From NCBI RefSeq assembly GCF_014205135.1, contig NZ_JACHMY010000001.1, positions 5,208,001 through 5,272,000 of the forward strand: a stretch of DNA of 64,000 nt, read 5' to 3'. This document shows positions 38,400 through 54,464 of this stretch, one piece after another. Numbering within the stretch: position 1 is the first letter of the stretch; the number at the start of each line of letters is the position of its first letter. Source of the stretch: Kribbella italica (GTDB lineage: Bacteria > Actinomycetota > Actinomycetes > Propionibacteriales > Kribbellaceae). The translations under genes and the position numbers were made by a program. A model generated the notes under the pieces. The model had not been told where the DNA came from, ran no database searches, and worked only from the letters and a program-made list of their open reading frames with translations.

Positions 38400-39698
38400 T
38401 CAGGCAAGGAAGCGGACCTCGACGATCAGCCCGTCCTGCACGCGGTACATCACGATCGTCGGCACCGGACCCTGGTCGGTGTCGTGGCGGACGGACTGCT
38501 CCACCACCCACTCCCCCAGCATCATCCGCTGCTGCAGCTCGGTCTTGCACTTCCCGGCGTCGAACAGCGGCTGGTAGTACTCGCGCAGCGACCGCCGGCC
38601 GCGCAGTACGGCCCCGTCCGCGAACTGCAACTGAGCGGTCGGCGAGTACAACGCGAGGAACGCCTCGAGATCGTGCGCCGCGTACGTCGCGTGCTCCCGC
38701 TCGACCACCCGGGTCGCCGGGGTCTCGAAGGAGAAGGCGGTAGCCACCACGGCCGTCAGATCAGGCGCCACTGACGGAATGGAGGTGGAGGACTTCTCGG
38801 CAACTGGTGTAGGAGTGGGGCTCTTGGCAGTTTCTACTACTGCTGCTGCCTTCGGAGCCGGGGTGGGCCTCCTCGGTGCAGTGGTGGTCTTCTTCGCCGG
38901 GGAGCCGGCGGGGCTCACCTTCGAAGTCTCGGTCGGCGTCGGGATCGGGAGAGTGGAGGTCGCGGTGGGGTCTTCGCCCAGGTGGGCGATGGCCCAGTCC
39001 AGCGCCTTGGTGACCGCGGCGCGGGATTCTTCGGTGTGGTCGAGCATGTCGAAGCCGTGTTGCCCTTTCGGTACGTCGATGATGTCCAGCGCGGCACCGC
39101 CGGCGGAGACGAACTCCGCGACCGGACCGGCGAGCTCGGCGCGCTCGCGGCCGACCCTCGTCAGCAGCACCGGCAGGTCCTTGTCCTTCTGTTTGCCGAT
39201 CACTTCGGCAGCGTTGACCAGTTCGTCGACACCGGGCGGTGTGGCGAGCATCGGGTAGGTCAGCATCAGGCAGCGCAGCCAGTCCGGCCGGCTGTCCAGC
39301 CATTCCCCCGCGAGCAGTCCGCCCCCCGAGAAGAACCAGAGCGCGACGCGCCCCGGATCCACCCGCGGGTCGGCCCGCAGTACACCGACGGCGGCCTCCA
39401 CGTCGTCGGCTGCGGTGAGCAGCTGGTCGAGCCCACGGATCAGCCCGTGCTCGACCACAGCAGCCACCAGACCGCGCTGTGCAGCCGCGGTCGCGTATCC
39501 CTGGAACACCGGCCACTCCCGAGGCAGCACCTCGAGGTCGGCCGGCATGGGACCCCCGTGCACCAAGAGAATCGCGCCCGTCCGGGCAGTGCCGGCGGGG
39601 TGGTAGAGGTCGACGTGACCGACCCTTTCCACCCGCACCTCCCCGGCGTCGGCGACCGGCAGAACAAAGGGCCGCAGATAGGGCGGGAGATCCGTCAT
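38400..39698 (-). CDS. Alpha/beta-hydrolase fused to a C-terminal NTF2-like domain
   Basis: 432 aa from the ATG at 39698. Residues about 1-240 form an alpha/beta hydrolase: ILLVHGGPMPAD (oxyanion hole), ALWFFSGGGLLAGE (nucleophile Ser) and KGQHGFDML (catalytic His). Next is a Thr/Pro/Ala/Lys-rich linker of about 80 residues. The last ~110 residues are SnoaL/NTF2-like (YAAHDLEAFLALYSPTAQLQ, LRGRRSLREYYQPLFDAGK, VQDGLIVEVRFLA), resembling the standalone NTF2-like protein at 3379-3834. The substrate is unknown. Confidence 0.75.
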   Translation of the reverse strand: MTDLPPYLRPFVLPVADAGEVRVERVGHVDLYHPAGTARTGAILLVHGGPMPADLEVLPREWPVFQGYATAAAQRGLVAAVVEHGLIRGLDQLLTAADDVEAAVGVLRADPRVDPGRVALWFFSGGGLLAGEWLDSRPDWLRCLMLTYPMLATPPGVDELVNAAEVIGKQKDKDLPVLLTRVGRERAELAGPVAEFVSAGGAALDIIDVPKGQHGFDMLDHTEESRAAVTKALDWAIAHLGEDPTATSTLPIPTPTETSKVSPAGSPAKKTTTAPRRPTPAPKAAAVVETAKSPTPTPVAEKSSTSIPSVAPDLTAVVATAFSFETPATRVVEREHATYAAHDLEAFLALYSPTAQLQFADGAVLRGRRSLREYYQPLFDAGKCKTELQQRMMLGEWVVEQSVRHDTDQGPVPTIVMYRVQDGLIVEVRFLA

Positions 39699-39798
39699 GG
39701 AGTCATCTTGGCCTATCCCGCGGACACTTGCAGCCGCCACCCCGCGAGGCTTCTCCGACACGCCGAAAACGACCGCGGACAAGCGTTTGAGATGCCCT

Positions 39799-39845
39799 CG
39801 GTACGCCGTACGAACAGCGCCCGTTCGCACCGGTACGCCGTACCG
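39799..39845. repeat. Two copies of a GTACGCCGTAC palindromic element
   Basis: CGGTACG-C-CGTACCG (39831-39845) is a perfect odd palindrome; a near copy lies at 39799-39813. Their centres are 32 bp apart (about three helix turns). They are in the 168-nt gap upstream of the hydrolase gene, which contains no supported ORF. Confidence 0.4.
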
Positions 39846-39865
39846 GCCGGACCCCGGAAACGCCG

Positions 39866-39901
39866 CGAGGGCGGCACCCCCAGGTGGGAGTGCCGCCCTC
39901 G
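39866..39901 (-). terminator. Hairpin terminator after rpoC
   Basis: CGAGGGCGGCAC (39866-39877) pairs perfectly with GTGCCGCCCTCG (39890-39901). It begins 21 nt after the rpoC stop. The following minus-strand sequence has only a short TTT. Confidence 0.7.
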
Positions 39902-39921
39902 GCGGTGTGTGGTGCTTCGGC

Positions 39922-43782
<3,861 letters not shown>

Positions 43783-43850
43783 GATGTGTTATCTCCTGAA
43801 AGTTGAAGCTGTCTGAGTGAGTTGACTGTTGATCGAAAGCGGCAACCCGC

Positions 43851-47336
<3,486 letters not shown>

Positions 47337-47448
47337 GGGGCGTCCTTCCACGGGCTCGCAAACTTCGGTGCTGGGAGCGCATGCCGAACTCCCCTAGTCA
47401 AGTCTTGACCTGAGCCAGGGTGAGGAGTAAAGGCAGCGCAAAGCAATA

Positions 47449-47477
47449 GGCTACCCGATCTGGACAAGGCTGTCCAA
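47449..47477 (-). promoter_or_regulatory. Predicted rpoBC promoter
   Basis: On the minus strand: -35 TTGGAC (47472-47477), a 17-nt spacer and -10 TAGCCT (47449-47454), giving a leader of about 105 nt. A second TTGGAC occurs about 10 bp further upstream. The remaining gap (47352-47594) has no supported ORF. Confidence 0.55.
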
Positions 47478-47594
47478 TGGGGTCCAACACTATGCCGTCG
47501 GACCACCCACTCAGTCAAGAACCGACCCGGGATCTCGAGCGGGAAGACACCCGCGAGCTTGTCCGGACGATGCAAGCCTGAAGTCACCAGCAGA

Positions 47595-48218
47595 CTACAG
47601 TCCGGCGATCTCCTGGACCAGCCATCGCGAGCCGTTTCGGACCATCGTGAAGCGGGTCCGGTTCAGATCGACCCGGGGTTTACCCTGCGTGATCGTGCTG
47701 GTGGTGGTCTGGTTGACGAAAATCACCAGCGTCACGCGGTCGGCGTCGCCGTCCCGGACGCCGACCTCGCGCACCTCGGCCCGCACCGTCGCCTTCGTCT
47801 TGGTCGCCAGCTCGCCGGCCACCTTCGCCGTTTCGTCGAACTTGCCCGCGAACTCCGGTGTCATCGTGCCGCGCGCGGCGGCGAAGCTCTTGTCGAGCGT
47901 CCGGTAGTCGTAGCTCAGCGCCGTCTCGGCCGCCGCCCGGCCCGCGTTCACCGCCTGGCCCCGAGCGTCCTCGGCCTGCTGCCCGCGCCACGCCTTGAGC
48001 CCGAGGACCCCACCAAGCGCCAGCACGAGCACGATCACCACGGACAGACCGACCGTCAGAAGGAAACTCAGTCCACGGGTCGTGCGGGCCGGAGCTTCGG
48101 GCTCTACGACTCGAGCAGCTTCGTCCTTCTTCTCAACCGCCAGTTCTTCGAACTCCTTCTGAACACCGAGAGTGATCGGGCGTTCACGGCGGCGCTGGCC
48201 GGCGATCTTGCGGGGCAT
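47595..48218 (-). CDS. Mce-associated membrane protein (second)
   Basis: 207 aa. A cytoplasmic N terminus of about 48 residues, one membrane segment (about 50-73, SFLLTVGLSVVIVLVLALGG) and an outer domain ending in RTRFTMVRNGSRWLVQEIAG. This matches the Mas proteins that close mce operons and are thought to stabilise the complex. It is the last gene of the operon, with a 1-nt overlap with the first Mas gene. Confidence 0.78.
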   Translation of the reverse strand: MPRKIAGQRRRERPITLGVQKEFEELAVEKKDEAARVVEPEAPARTTRGLSFLLTVGLSVVIVLVLALGGVLGLKAWRGQQAEDARGQAVNAGRAAAETALSYDYRTLDKSFAAARGTMTPEFAGKFDETAKVAGELATKTKATVRAEVREVGVRDGDADRVTLVIFVNQTTTSTITQGKPRVDLNRTRFTMVRNGSRWLVQEIAGL

Positions 48219-48709
48219 CAGCCGACCACCTGGAGGTCCGCGGTGAGCCAGCGGTCCGCGTCGCGGACCAGGTCGAGCTTGATCCGGTAGCGGCGCTCGA
48301 CCCCGTCCTTGGCGGCGGTGTTGGTCACGACGGCGTTCACGATCACCAGCACCTGCGCGGAGTCCTTGTCGTTCGACACCACCGCGGCCTCCTTCACGTC
48401 ACCCTTGGAGGTCGCCTTGTTCGCCACCACCTCGGTCTTCACCGAGTTCGAGCCGGCCTGGAACTCCTCCTTGAACTGACCTGTCGAGTCGTTCAGCACC
48501 CGAGAAGCGTCGGCGTCCCAGCTGTCGTACTTGTACGTCGTGAAGTCCAGCGCCAGCTGCCGGGCGGCGCGCATCGCCCCCACCCGGTCCTCGTCGCGCA
48601 CTTCCTGCTTGCGCAGCGCCAGCACGGACACCGTCACCGCGCCCAGGGCGACGATCAGCAGCACGCTCAGCGCCCACGCCAGAACCAGCGACCCCTTCCC
48701 GGACCTCAC
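48218..48709 (-). CDS. Mce-associated membrane protein (first)
   Basis: 163 aa from the GTG at 48709 (RSGKGSLVLAWALSVLLIVA), which overlaps the MceF stop by 4 nt as GTGA; the longer open frame is MceF read out of frame. One membrane segment (about 8-30), then a NTF2-like outer domain (ARQLALDFTTYKYDSWDADA, VERRYRIKLDLVRDADRWLT). It is paralogous in layout to the next gene. Confidence 0.78.
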   Translation of the reverse strand: MRSGKGSLVLAWALSVLLIVALGAVTVSVLALRKQEVRDEDRVGAMRAARQLALDFTTYKYDSWDADASRVLNDSTGQFKEEFQAGSNSVKTEVVANKATSKGDVKEAAVVSNDKDSAQVLVIVNAVVTNTAAKDGVERRYRIKLDLVRDADRWLTADLQVVG

Positions 48710-49998
48710 TTCGCGGTCACCGGTCCGAGGATGAGGGCCTTCCAGGAGTCCGAGCCCAGGTAGTCGGCCTGCCCGCCGGTCGACCCGAGCACCAGCTCGG
48801 GCATCCCGCCGGTACCGCCGGCCGCGCCGGTCGACGGGTCGTAGCCGACGCCGTACCCGGGCCGGTTCAGCCCGTCGCGCGACGACGGCGCCGGCTTGTT
48901 CTGCGCACCACGCACGTTCTGACCGGTGGTCGGCCCGGCCGTGCACGAGGCCTTGGTGTTGGCCTGCTTCTCGGTCGTGTCCTGCGGCACCCGCTTGTCC
49001 GTCCCGTTGTAGCCGGCCCGGCAGGCCGGTGGTGAGAAGCCGAGCACCAGACCGAAGTGCGCGTCGTAGTGCCCGGTCCCCTTGTCCTTGCCCGGTACGA
49101 CGTACCCGCCCATCGACACCGCCGGGTAGACCACCAGCAGCTGCTCGACGGCGTCCAGCCGGACGGCGGTCAGTTGGCTCACCGTCAGCAGGTTACCGAG
49201 CAGCACGGCGATGTTGGCCCGGTTCTCGGAGATCAGTCCGGTCAGCTGCTGCGAGGCGCCCGAGCCCTGGTCGATCACGGAGCGCAGGTCGGAGTCGGAG
49301 CTGACCAGCGTGTCGGACAGCAGGGCGAGGTTCTTCGCCCAGGTCCGGATCGCGTCGCCGCTGGCGACCTGGGTGGCCAGCACGGTGTTGCCGTCGTTGA
49401 TCAGCTTGATCGTCTGGGCGATGTTCGCGTCGGCGTCGTCGATCAGCAGCCCGGAGCTGTCGATGATCCTCTGCAGGTCGCTGCCCTTGCCGCGCAGCGC
49501 GTCGCCGAGTTCTTTGACCGTGGTCTTCAGGCTGGTCTTGTCGACCGAGTTCACCAGCTGGTCGAGGTTCAGCAGCAGCTCGGTGGTGTCGATCGGCAGG
49601 GCGGTGTCGGCCCGGGCGATCTTGGAGTTGTCCTGCAGGAACGGGCCGCCGTCGCGGCGCGGCTGCAGGTCGACGTACTGCTCGCCGATCGCGGACCGGT
49701 TGGCCACCACGGCGACCAGGTCGTTCGGGATCTTCTGCTTCTTCTCGATGTCCAGGTCGACCTCGACACCGTCGTCGAGCAGCGTCAGCTCGCCGACCCG
49801 GCCGACCGGCTGGCCGCGGTACGTGACCTCGGCGCCGCTGAAGATGCCGCCGGACTCGGCGAAGCTCGCGCTGACCGTGTAGTCGTCGTCGAACAGCAAC
49901 TGGTCGACCTGGGCGTACTTGCCGCCGACGTACGCGATGCCGACGACGGTGATCAGCAGGAACACCATCAGCTGGATCCGGACGGTCTTGGAGATCAT
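48706..49998 (-). CDS. mceF: MCE family protein, MceF position
   Basis: 430 aa. N-terminal membrane anchor (about 8-27), then an MCE/MlaD domain (YTVSASFAESGGIFSGAEVT, YRGQPVGRVGELTLLDDGVE), a long helical region and a Gly/Ser/Pro-rich C terminus with paired cysteines. The helical part probably forms the tunnel for lipids with the other five Mce subunits. It overlaps MceE and the first Mas gene by 4 nt each. Confidence 0.88.
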   Translation of the reverse strand: MISKTVRIQLMVFLLITVVGIAYVGGKYAQVDQLLFDDDYTVSASFAESGGIFSGAEVTYRGQPVGRVGELTLLDDGVEVDLDIEKKQKIPNDLVAVVANRSAIGEQYVDLQPRRDGGPFLQDNSKIARADTALPIDTTELLLNLDQLVNSVDKTSLKTTVKELGDALRGKGSDLQRIIDSSGLLIDDADANIAQTIKLINDGNTVLATQVASGDAIRTWAKNLALLSDTLVSSDSDLRSVIDQGSGASQQLTGLISENRANIAVLLGNLLTVSQLTAVRLDAVEQLLVVYPAVSMGGYVVPGKDKGTGHYDAHFGLVLGFSPPACRAGYNGTDKRVPQDTTEKQANTKASCTAGPTTGQNVRGAQNKPAPSSRDGLNRPGYGVGYDPSTGAAGGTGGMPELVLGSTGGQADYLGSDSWKALILGPVTAK

Positions 49999-51227
49999 TT
50001 GACCATCCCCGGCATCAGGGCCTTGGCCAGGTCGGGGTCGAAGGCCGGGCGGTTCAGCGTCGGCGTGCAGACCGGGAGACCGAGCAGCGTGATGCAGCTG
50101 GTCGCCGTACCGGTCGGCAGTGGCAACGGCGGCAGGCCGCCCGACTTCGGCGGGAACTTGGGCGAGTTGCGGAACGGCAGGCTGAGGTTCGCCGTCGGCA
50201 GCGCGGTCGGGCCGACAGTCGGCAGGTTCAGCCCGAGCAGGCCCTTCAACGCCTTCTGGGTGTCGACGTCCAGCGTGATCACCAGGTTCGTGAAGTCACC
50301 CTGTACGGCGTCCGCCGCGGCGTCGGGGAACGGGTAGGTGAGCAGGAGCTCCAGCGACTTGGGCAGGTTCTCCCCCGCCTCGGCCAGCTTGGTCAGCACC
50401 GGGTACAGCGACTTCAGGTTGGCGACCAGGTCCTTCTGTGACGCGGTGATCACCCGGGTCGCGGTGTTGCCCAGGGTCGCCAGCGCCTGCAGCGTCTTCA
50501 CCAGGGCGGCACGCTGCTGGTCGAGGGTCTTGATCGACTTCGGCAGCGAGTCGATCGCCGTGGCCAGCGTCGCCTTCTGCGCGTTCAGCTTCTTGGCCAG
50601 CGCGTCGACCGCGGTGATCGCGGTGACGATCTTCTGCCGGTTCGTGTCCAGCGTGCCGACGAAGGTGTTCAGCTGCGTGAGCACGCTGCGAATCGCCGGC
50701 TCGTTGCCGGTCAGGGCCTTGTTCAGCTCCTGGGTGATGATCTGCAGCTGGGCCACGCCACCGCCGTTGAGCAGCAGCGACAGGGCCGACAGGACTTCCT
50801 CGACCTCGACGTTGCTGGTGGTCCGCGACAGCGGGATGAGTTCGCCGTTCTCCAGCTTGCCGCGCGGCTTCTCGGTGCCGCCGGGCGGCGCGAGCGAGAC
50901 GAACTTCTCGCCCAGCAGGCTGGTCTGGCGGATCGTCGCGCGGGCGTTGTCGGGCAGCTCCAGGCTCTTCGGCAGCTTGACCCGGACCTTCGCCACGAAC
51001 CCGTCCAGCCAGACCTTCTCCACCGTGCCGACGGTGACGTCGTCCACCTTGACCGTCGACTTCGGGACCAGGTCGAGCACGTCGGTGAACTCCACCGTCA
51101 CCGTGTACGACGGCCCCTTGATCTTGGCGCCACCGGGCAGCGGCAGCGAGTAGACGCTGAAGTCGCATCCGGACAGCAAGGTCGCCATCGCGACCACGCC
51201 CGCCACGAACGCCGTACGCCGTCTCAT
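49995..51227 (-). CDS. mceE: MCE family lipoprotein, MceE position
   Basis: 410 aa from the ATG at 51227 (RRRTAFVAGVVAMATLLSGC). The lipobox LLSGC puts the lipidated Cys at residue 21, as in mycobacterial MceE (LprK-type). The MCE domain is VTVEFTDVLDLVPKSTVKVD, DVTVGTVEKVWLDGFVAKVR. The open frame continues upstream, but that part is MceD out of frame. 4-nt overlaps at both ends. Confidence 0.9.
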   Translation of the reverse strand: MRRRTAFVAGVVAMATLLSGCDFSVYSLPLPGGAKIKGPSYTVTVEFTDVLDLVPKSTVKVDDVTVGTVEKVWLDGFVAKVRVKLPKSLELPDNARATIRQTSLLGEKFVSLAPPGGTEKPRGKLENGELIPLSRTTSNVEVEEVLSALSLLLNGGGVAQLQIITQELNKALTGNEPAIRSVLTQLNTFVGTLDTNRQKIVTAITAVDALAKKLNAQKATLATAIDSLPKSIKTLDQQRAALVKTLQALATLGNTATRVITASQKDLVANLKSLYPVLTKLAEAGENLPKSLELLLTYPFPDAAADAVQGDFTNLVITLDVDTQKALKGLLGLNLPTVGPTALPTANLSLPFRNSPKFPPKSGGLPPLPLPTGTATSCITLLGLPVCTPTLNRPAFDPDLAKALMPGMVK

Positions 51228-52423
51228 CGCGTGCCCCCCGGGAACAGCCCGCCGAGCGACGGGTCGACCGGGTCCGGCGTCGGCAGCTTGGGCGCGGGAG
51301 CCGGCGCCCACGGCGTACCGGCCGGGCCGCCGCTGGCCGGAGCGCCACCGGTGAGCTGGCTGAGCAGCGGCAGCTTCGGCAGCGCGTCGAAGATCGGCTT
51401 GAGCGCCGAGCACGCGGACAGCGGCTGGTTGGCCTGGATCAGCAGCGAGCAGATGAACGTCGCCGGGTCGTCCAGCTGGGCCAGGTTGATCCGCTGGTCC
51501 AGCGTGCCGAACTGCGGGTTGTAGACGCGGGCCAGGTTGCCCAGGCCGAGCGGCGCGGTGTCGATGATCTCGGCCAGGGCGGCCTTCTCCTTGACCAGGA
51601 TCTGGGAGATGTCGGTCGCGCCGGAGATCGTGGTCTTCAGCAGCGCCCGGTTGTCCTTGACGAACGACGCGACCTCGCCGAGCGCGGTGGCCAGCAGGTT
51701 CAGCGCGGCGGCCAGGTCCTTGCGCTCACCGGCCAGCGTCGTCGAGGTCGCGGCGAAGTTGGTGTTGAACTGCTTCACCAGCGCGTCGTTCGCGGCCAGC
51801 GAGGACACGAACGTCTGCAACTGCCGGACGGTCGCGAACAGGCTCTTGGAGTTGCCCGCCAGCGTCTGGGACAGCTTCGACACGTCGGTGATGGTCTGGT
51901 TGAGCTTGGCACCCTGGCCGTTCAGGTTCGCGGCCGAGACGTCCAGCAGCCGCGACAGCGCGCCCTGGTCGTTGGCGCCCTTCGGACCGAGCGCGACCGA
52001 CAGGTCGTTCAGGCTCTGGTAGATCTGGTCCAGCTCCAGCGGTACGGCGGTGCGCTCGAGCGGGATCTGCGCCCCGTCGGCCATCACGTCGCCCTTGGAG
52101 TACGCCGGGGTCAGCTGGATGTAGCGGTCGGCAACGATCGACGGCGACGCGATGACCGCCTTGGCCCCGGCCGGCACCTTGTGCTCGGCCTCCCACCAGA
52201 ACTTCACCCGGACGGTCCGCCCGGCCGGTGTGACGCTCTCGATCTCGCCGACCTTGATGCCGAGGATCCGGACGTCGGAGCCCGGGTAGACGCTGACCGC
52301 GCGCGGGAAGTACGCCGTGGCGCTGACGCGCTCCGGGTTCGGCCACAAGGACACGACGCTGACGGCGAGGACCACCAGGACCACACCGATCGCGATCAGC
52401 CGCGAGAACGACGCCAGCTTCAC
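51224..52423 (-). CDS. mceD: MCE family protein, MceD position
   Basis: 399 aa from the GTG at 52423 (KLASFSRLIAIGVVLVVLAV), in a GTGA overlap with MceC. One N-terminal membrane anchor, MCE domain SATAYFPRAVSVYPGSDVRI, LGIKVGEIESV, a long helical stretch, a Cys pair near the end of the helices (FICSLLIQANQPLSACSALK) and a Pro-rich tail. Confidence 0.88.
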   Translation of the reverse strand: MKLASFSRLIAIGVVLVVLAVSVVSLWPNPERVSATAYFPRAVSVYPGSDVRILGIKVGEIESVTPAGRTVRVKFWWEAEHKVPAGAKAVIASPSIVADRYIQLTPAYSKGDVMADGAQIPLERTAVPLELDQIYQSLNDLSVALGPKGANDQGALSRLLDVSAANLNGQGAKLNQTITDVSKLSQTLAGNSKSLFATVRQLQTFVSSLAANDALVKQFNTNFAATSTTLAGERKDLAAALNLLATALGEVASFVKDNRALLKTTISGATDISQILVKEKAALAEIIDTAPLGLGNLARVYNPQFGTLDQRINLAQLDDPATFICSLLIQANQPLSACSALKPIFDALPKLPLLSQLTGGAPASGGPAGTPWAPAPAPKLPTPDPVDPSLGGLFPGGTR

Positions 52424-53433
52424 CGTCCACCACCGCCCAGGATCGGCGGCAGCCCCGGGATGAGCGGCGGCAGCGGGATCTCCGGGACCGGCGCGAGGTT
52501 CTGCACGTAGGTGTCGAACCACGGGCCGGTGCCGAGCGTGTTGGTGAAGACCCGCGCGTACGGCGCCAGGCCCTTGATGCTGGCGTCCAGGGCGTTCTGG
52601 TTCTTCAGCAGGATCGCGAGCACCGCGTTCACCTTCTGCAGGGTCGGTGCCAGGTCCTTGCGGTTCTCCCGGACCAGCGCGGTCACCTGCGCGGACAGTT
52701 TCTGCGTCGAGACCAGCAACTGGTGGACCAGCGCGCGCCGGGCCTGCACGGCCTGGAACACGGTGTTGCCGTCCTTCATCAGCTTGATCAGCTCTTTGTT
52801 GCGGTCGGCCAGGACCTTGGTGACGGTGTCGGAGTGCTTGAGCAGGGTCTTCAGCTCCTCGTCCCGCTTGGCCACGTTCCGCGACAGCCGGGACAGCCCG
52901 TTCAGCGACGCCTTCACCTCCTCCGGCGTGTTCTTGAAGGTGGTCGACAAGGTGTCCAGGGCCCGGGCCAGCTGGGCGGTGTCGATCCGCTCGGTGGTGT
53001 TGGCCAGATCGGTGAACGCGTCCACCACGTCGTACGCCGCGACCGTCCGCGCCAGCGGGATCTCCGAGCCTTCCTTCAGCTCGCCGCCACCGGCCGGGTT
53101 GAGCTTGAGGTACTTCTGGCCGAGCAGCGTCTTGATCTTCATCTCGGCGCCGGTCTGCTCACCGAGCTTCACGCCGCGGTCGACGACGAAGTCGACCCGG
53201 ACGTGGGTGCCCTCCAGCTCGACCCCACGCACCTGCCCGACCCGGACGCCGGCCACCCGGATCTCGTCGTTCTTCTTCAGCCCGCCGGCCTCGGAGAACT
53301 GCGCGGAGTACTTCGTGCCGCCGCCGATCAGCGGCAGGTCCTGGGCCTTGAACGCGGCCAGCATGATCAGCCCGATCACGGTCAGGCCGACCACGCCGAT
53401 GGTCAGCTGGTTCTGCTCGCGGAACGGTTTCAC
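52420..53433 (-). CDS. mceC: MCE family protein, MceC position
   Basis: 337 aa. I place the start at the GTG at 53433 (KPFREQNQLTIGVVG), because it gives the same 4-nt GTGA overlap as its neighbours and the usual KPFRExN opening; a GTG four codons earlier is possible. MCE domain YSAQFSEAGGLKKNDEIRVA, GVRVGQVRGVELEGTHVRVD. It ends in a Pro/Gly-rich tail. Confidence 0.87.
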   Translation of the reverse strand: MKPFREQNQLTIGVVGLTVIGLIMLAAFKAQDLPLIGGGTKYSAQFSEAGGLKKNDEIRVAGVRVGQVRGVELEGTHVRVDFVVDRGVKLGEQTGAEMKIKTLLGQKYLKLNPAGGGELKEGSEIPLARTVAAYDVVDAFTDLANTTERIDTAQLARALDTLSTTFKNTPEEVKASLNGLSRLSRNVAKRDEELKTLLKHSDTVTKVLADRNKELIKLMKDGNTVFQAVQARRALVHQLLVSTQKLSAQVTALVRENRKDLAPTLQKVNAVLAILLKNQNALDASIKGLAPYARVFTNTLGTGPWFDTYVQNLAPVPEIPLPPLIPGLPPILGGGGR

Positions 53434-54464
53434 CGCTGGTCGCACCTCGCCGAGTTGTTGTCGTACGAGACCGGGATGCGGGTCCCGGTCGGCAGCGTGA
53501 CGTTGCCGTCGAAGCCGCAGAGGAAGAAGTTGAACCAGGAGCCGTACGACGCGGTCCGGGTCAGCGTGTTCAGCTTGGCCGGCATCTTCTGCAGCGTCTT
53601 GACCCAGATCGCCTGGGTGTCGTCCAGGGTGGTGGAGATCTGCCGGAGCCGGTCGAGGTCGGCCTTGATCGGCACCCGGGTCTGCTGCAGCAGGCCGGCC
53701 GTCTTGTTGTTCAGCGAGTTGATCGAGCCGAGCGACCCGAGGATCGGCTGGATGTCCTTGCTCAGGCCGGTGATGAACTGCTGCAGGTTGATCAGCAACT
53801 GGGAGAAGTTCTGCTGGCGCTGCGACACGATCTGCAGCGTCGAGGTCAGGTTGGTGATCAGGTCGCCGACCACCTGGTCGGCGTCGGCCAGCGTGGTGGT
53901 CAGCGACGCCGTCCGGGCCAGCAGACTCTCGATCGTGCCGCCCTCGCCCTGCAGGACCTTGATCACCTCGAAGGCGAACTGGTTCACGTCGGCCGGGGTG
54001 AGCGCGGTGAACAACGGCTTGAACCCGTTGAACAGCACCGACAGGTCCAGGGCCGGAGCGGTCCGGTCCTTGTCGATGGTCTCGTTCTCCTTCATCCGCT
54101 GACCGCCGCCGACGCCCTCGGTCAGCGCGATGTAGCGGTTGCCGACCAGGTTGCGGTAGCGCAGTGTCGCCCGGGTGCCGGTGTCGAGCACCTGTTTGGA
54201 GTCGACGCTGAAGGTGATCAGTGCGAGCGAGTCGTCCTTGAGCGCGATCTTGTCCACCTGGCCGACCCGGACGCCGGCGATCCGGATGTCGTCGCCCTTG
54301 TTCAGGCCGACGACATCGGTGAAGACCGCCTTGTACTTCGTGGTCGGCGTGAAGCTGATGTTGCCGATCGTCACCGCCAGCAGCGCGGTCGCCACCGTCG
54401 TCACGACCACGAAGATCGCCAGCTTCACACTGTCGATCGAGGTCTTCTTGTCCAGGATCTTCAC
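53430..54464 (-). CDS. mceB: MCE family protein, MceB position
   Basis: 344 aa. Membrane anchor at about 14-35, MCE domain YKAVFTDVVGLNKGDDIRIA, GVRVGQVDKIALKDDSLALI, then helical segments and a C-terminal cysteine pair (FFLCGFDGN, SARCDQR). GTG start in a GTGA overlap with MceA. Confidence 0.88.
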   Translation of the reverse strand: MKILDKKTSIDSVKLAIFVVVTTVATALLAVTIGNISFTPTTKYKAVFTDVVGLNKGDDIRIAGVRVGQVDKIALKDDSLALITFSVDSKQVLDTGTRATLRYRNLVGNRYIALTEGVGGGQRMKENETIDKDRTAPALDLSVLFNGFKPLFTALTPADVNQFAFEVIKVLQGEGGTIESLLARTASLTTTLADADQVVGDLITNLTSTLQIVSQRQQNFSQLLINLQQFITGLSKDIQPILGSLGSINSLNNKTAGLLQQTRVPIKADLDRLRQISTTLDDTQAIWVKTLQKMPAKLNTLTRTASYGSWFNFFLCGFDGNVTLPTGTRIPVSYDNNSARCDQR

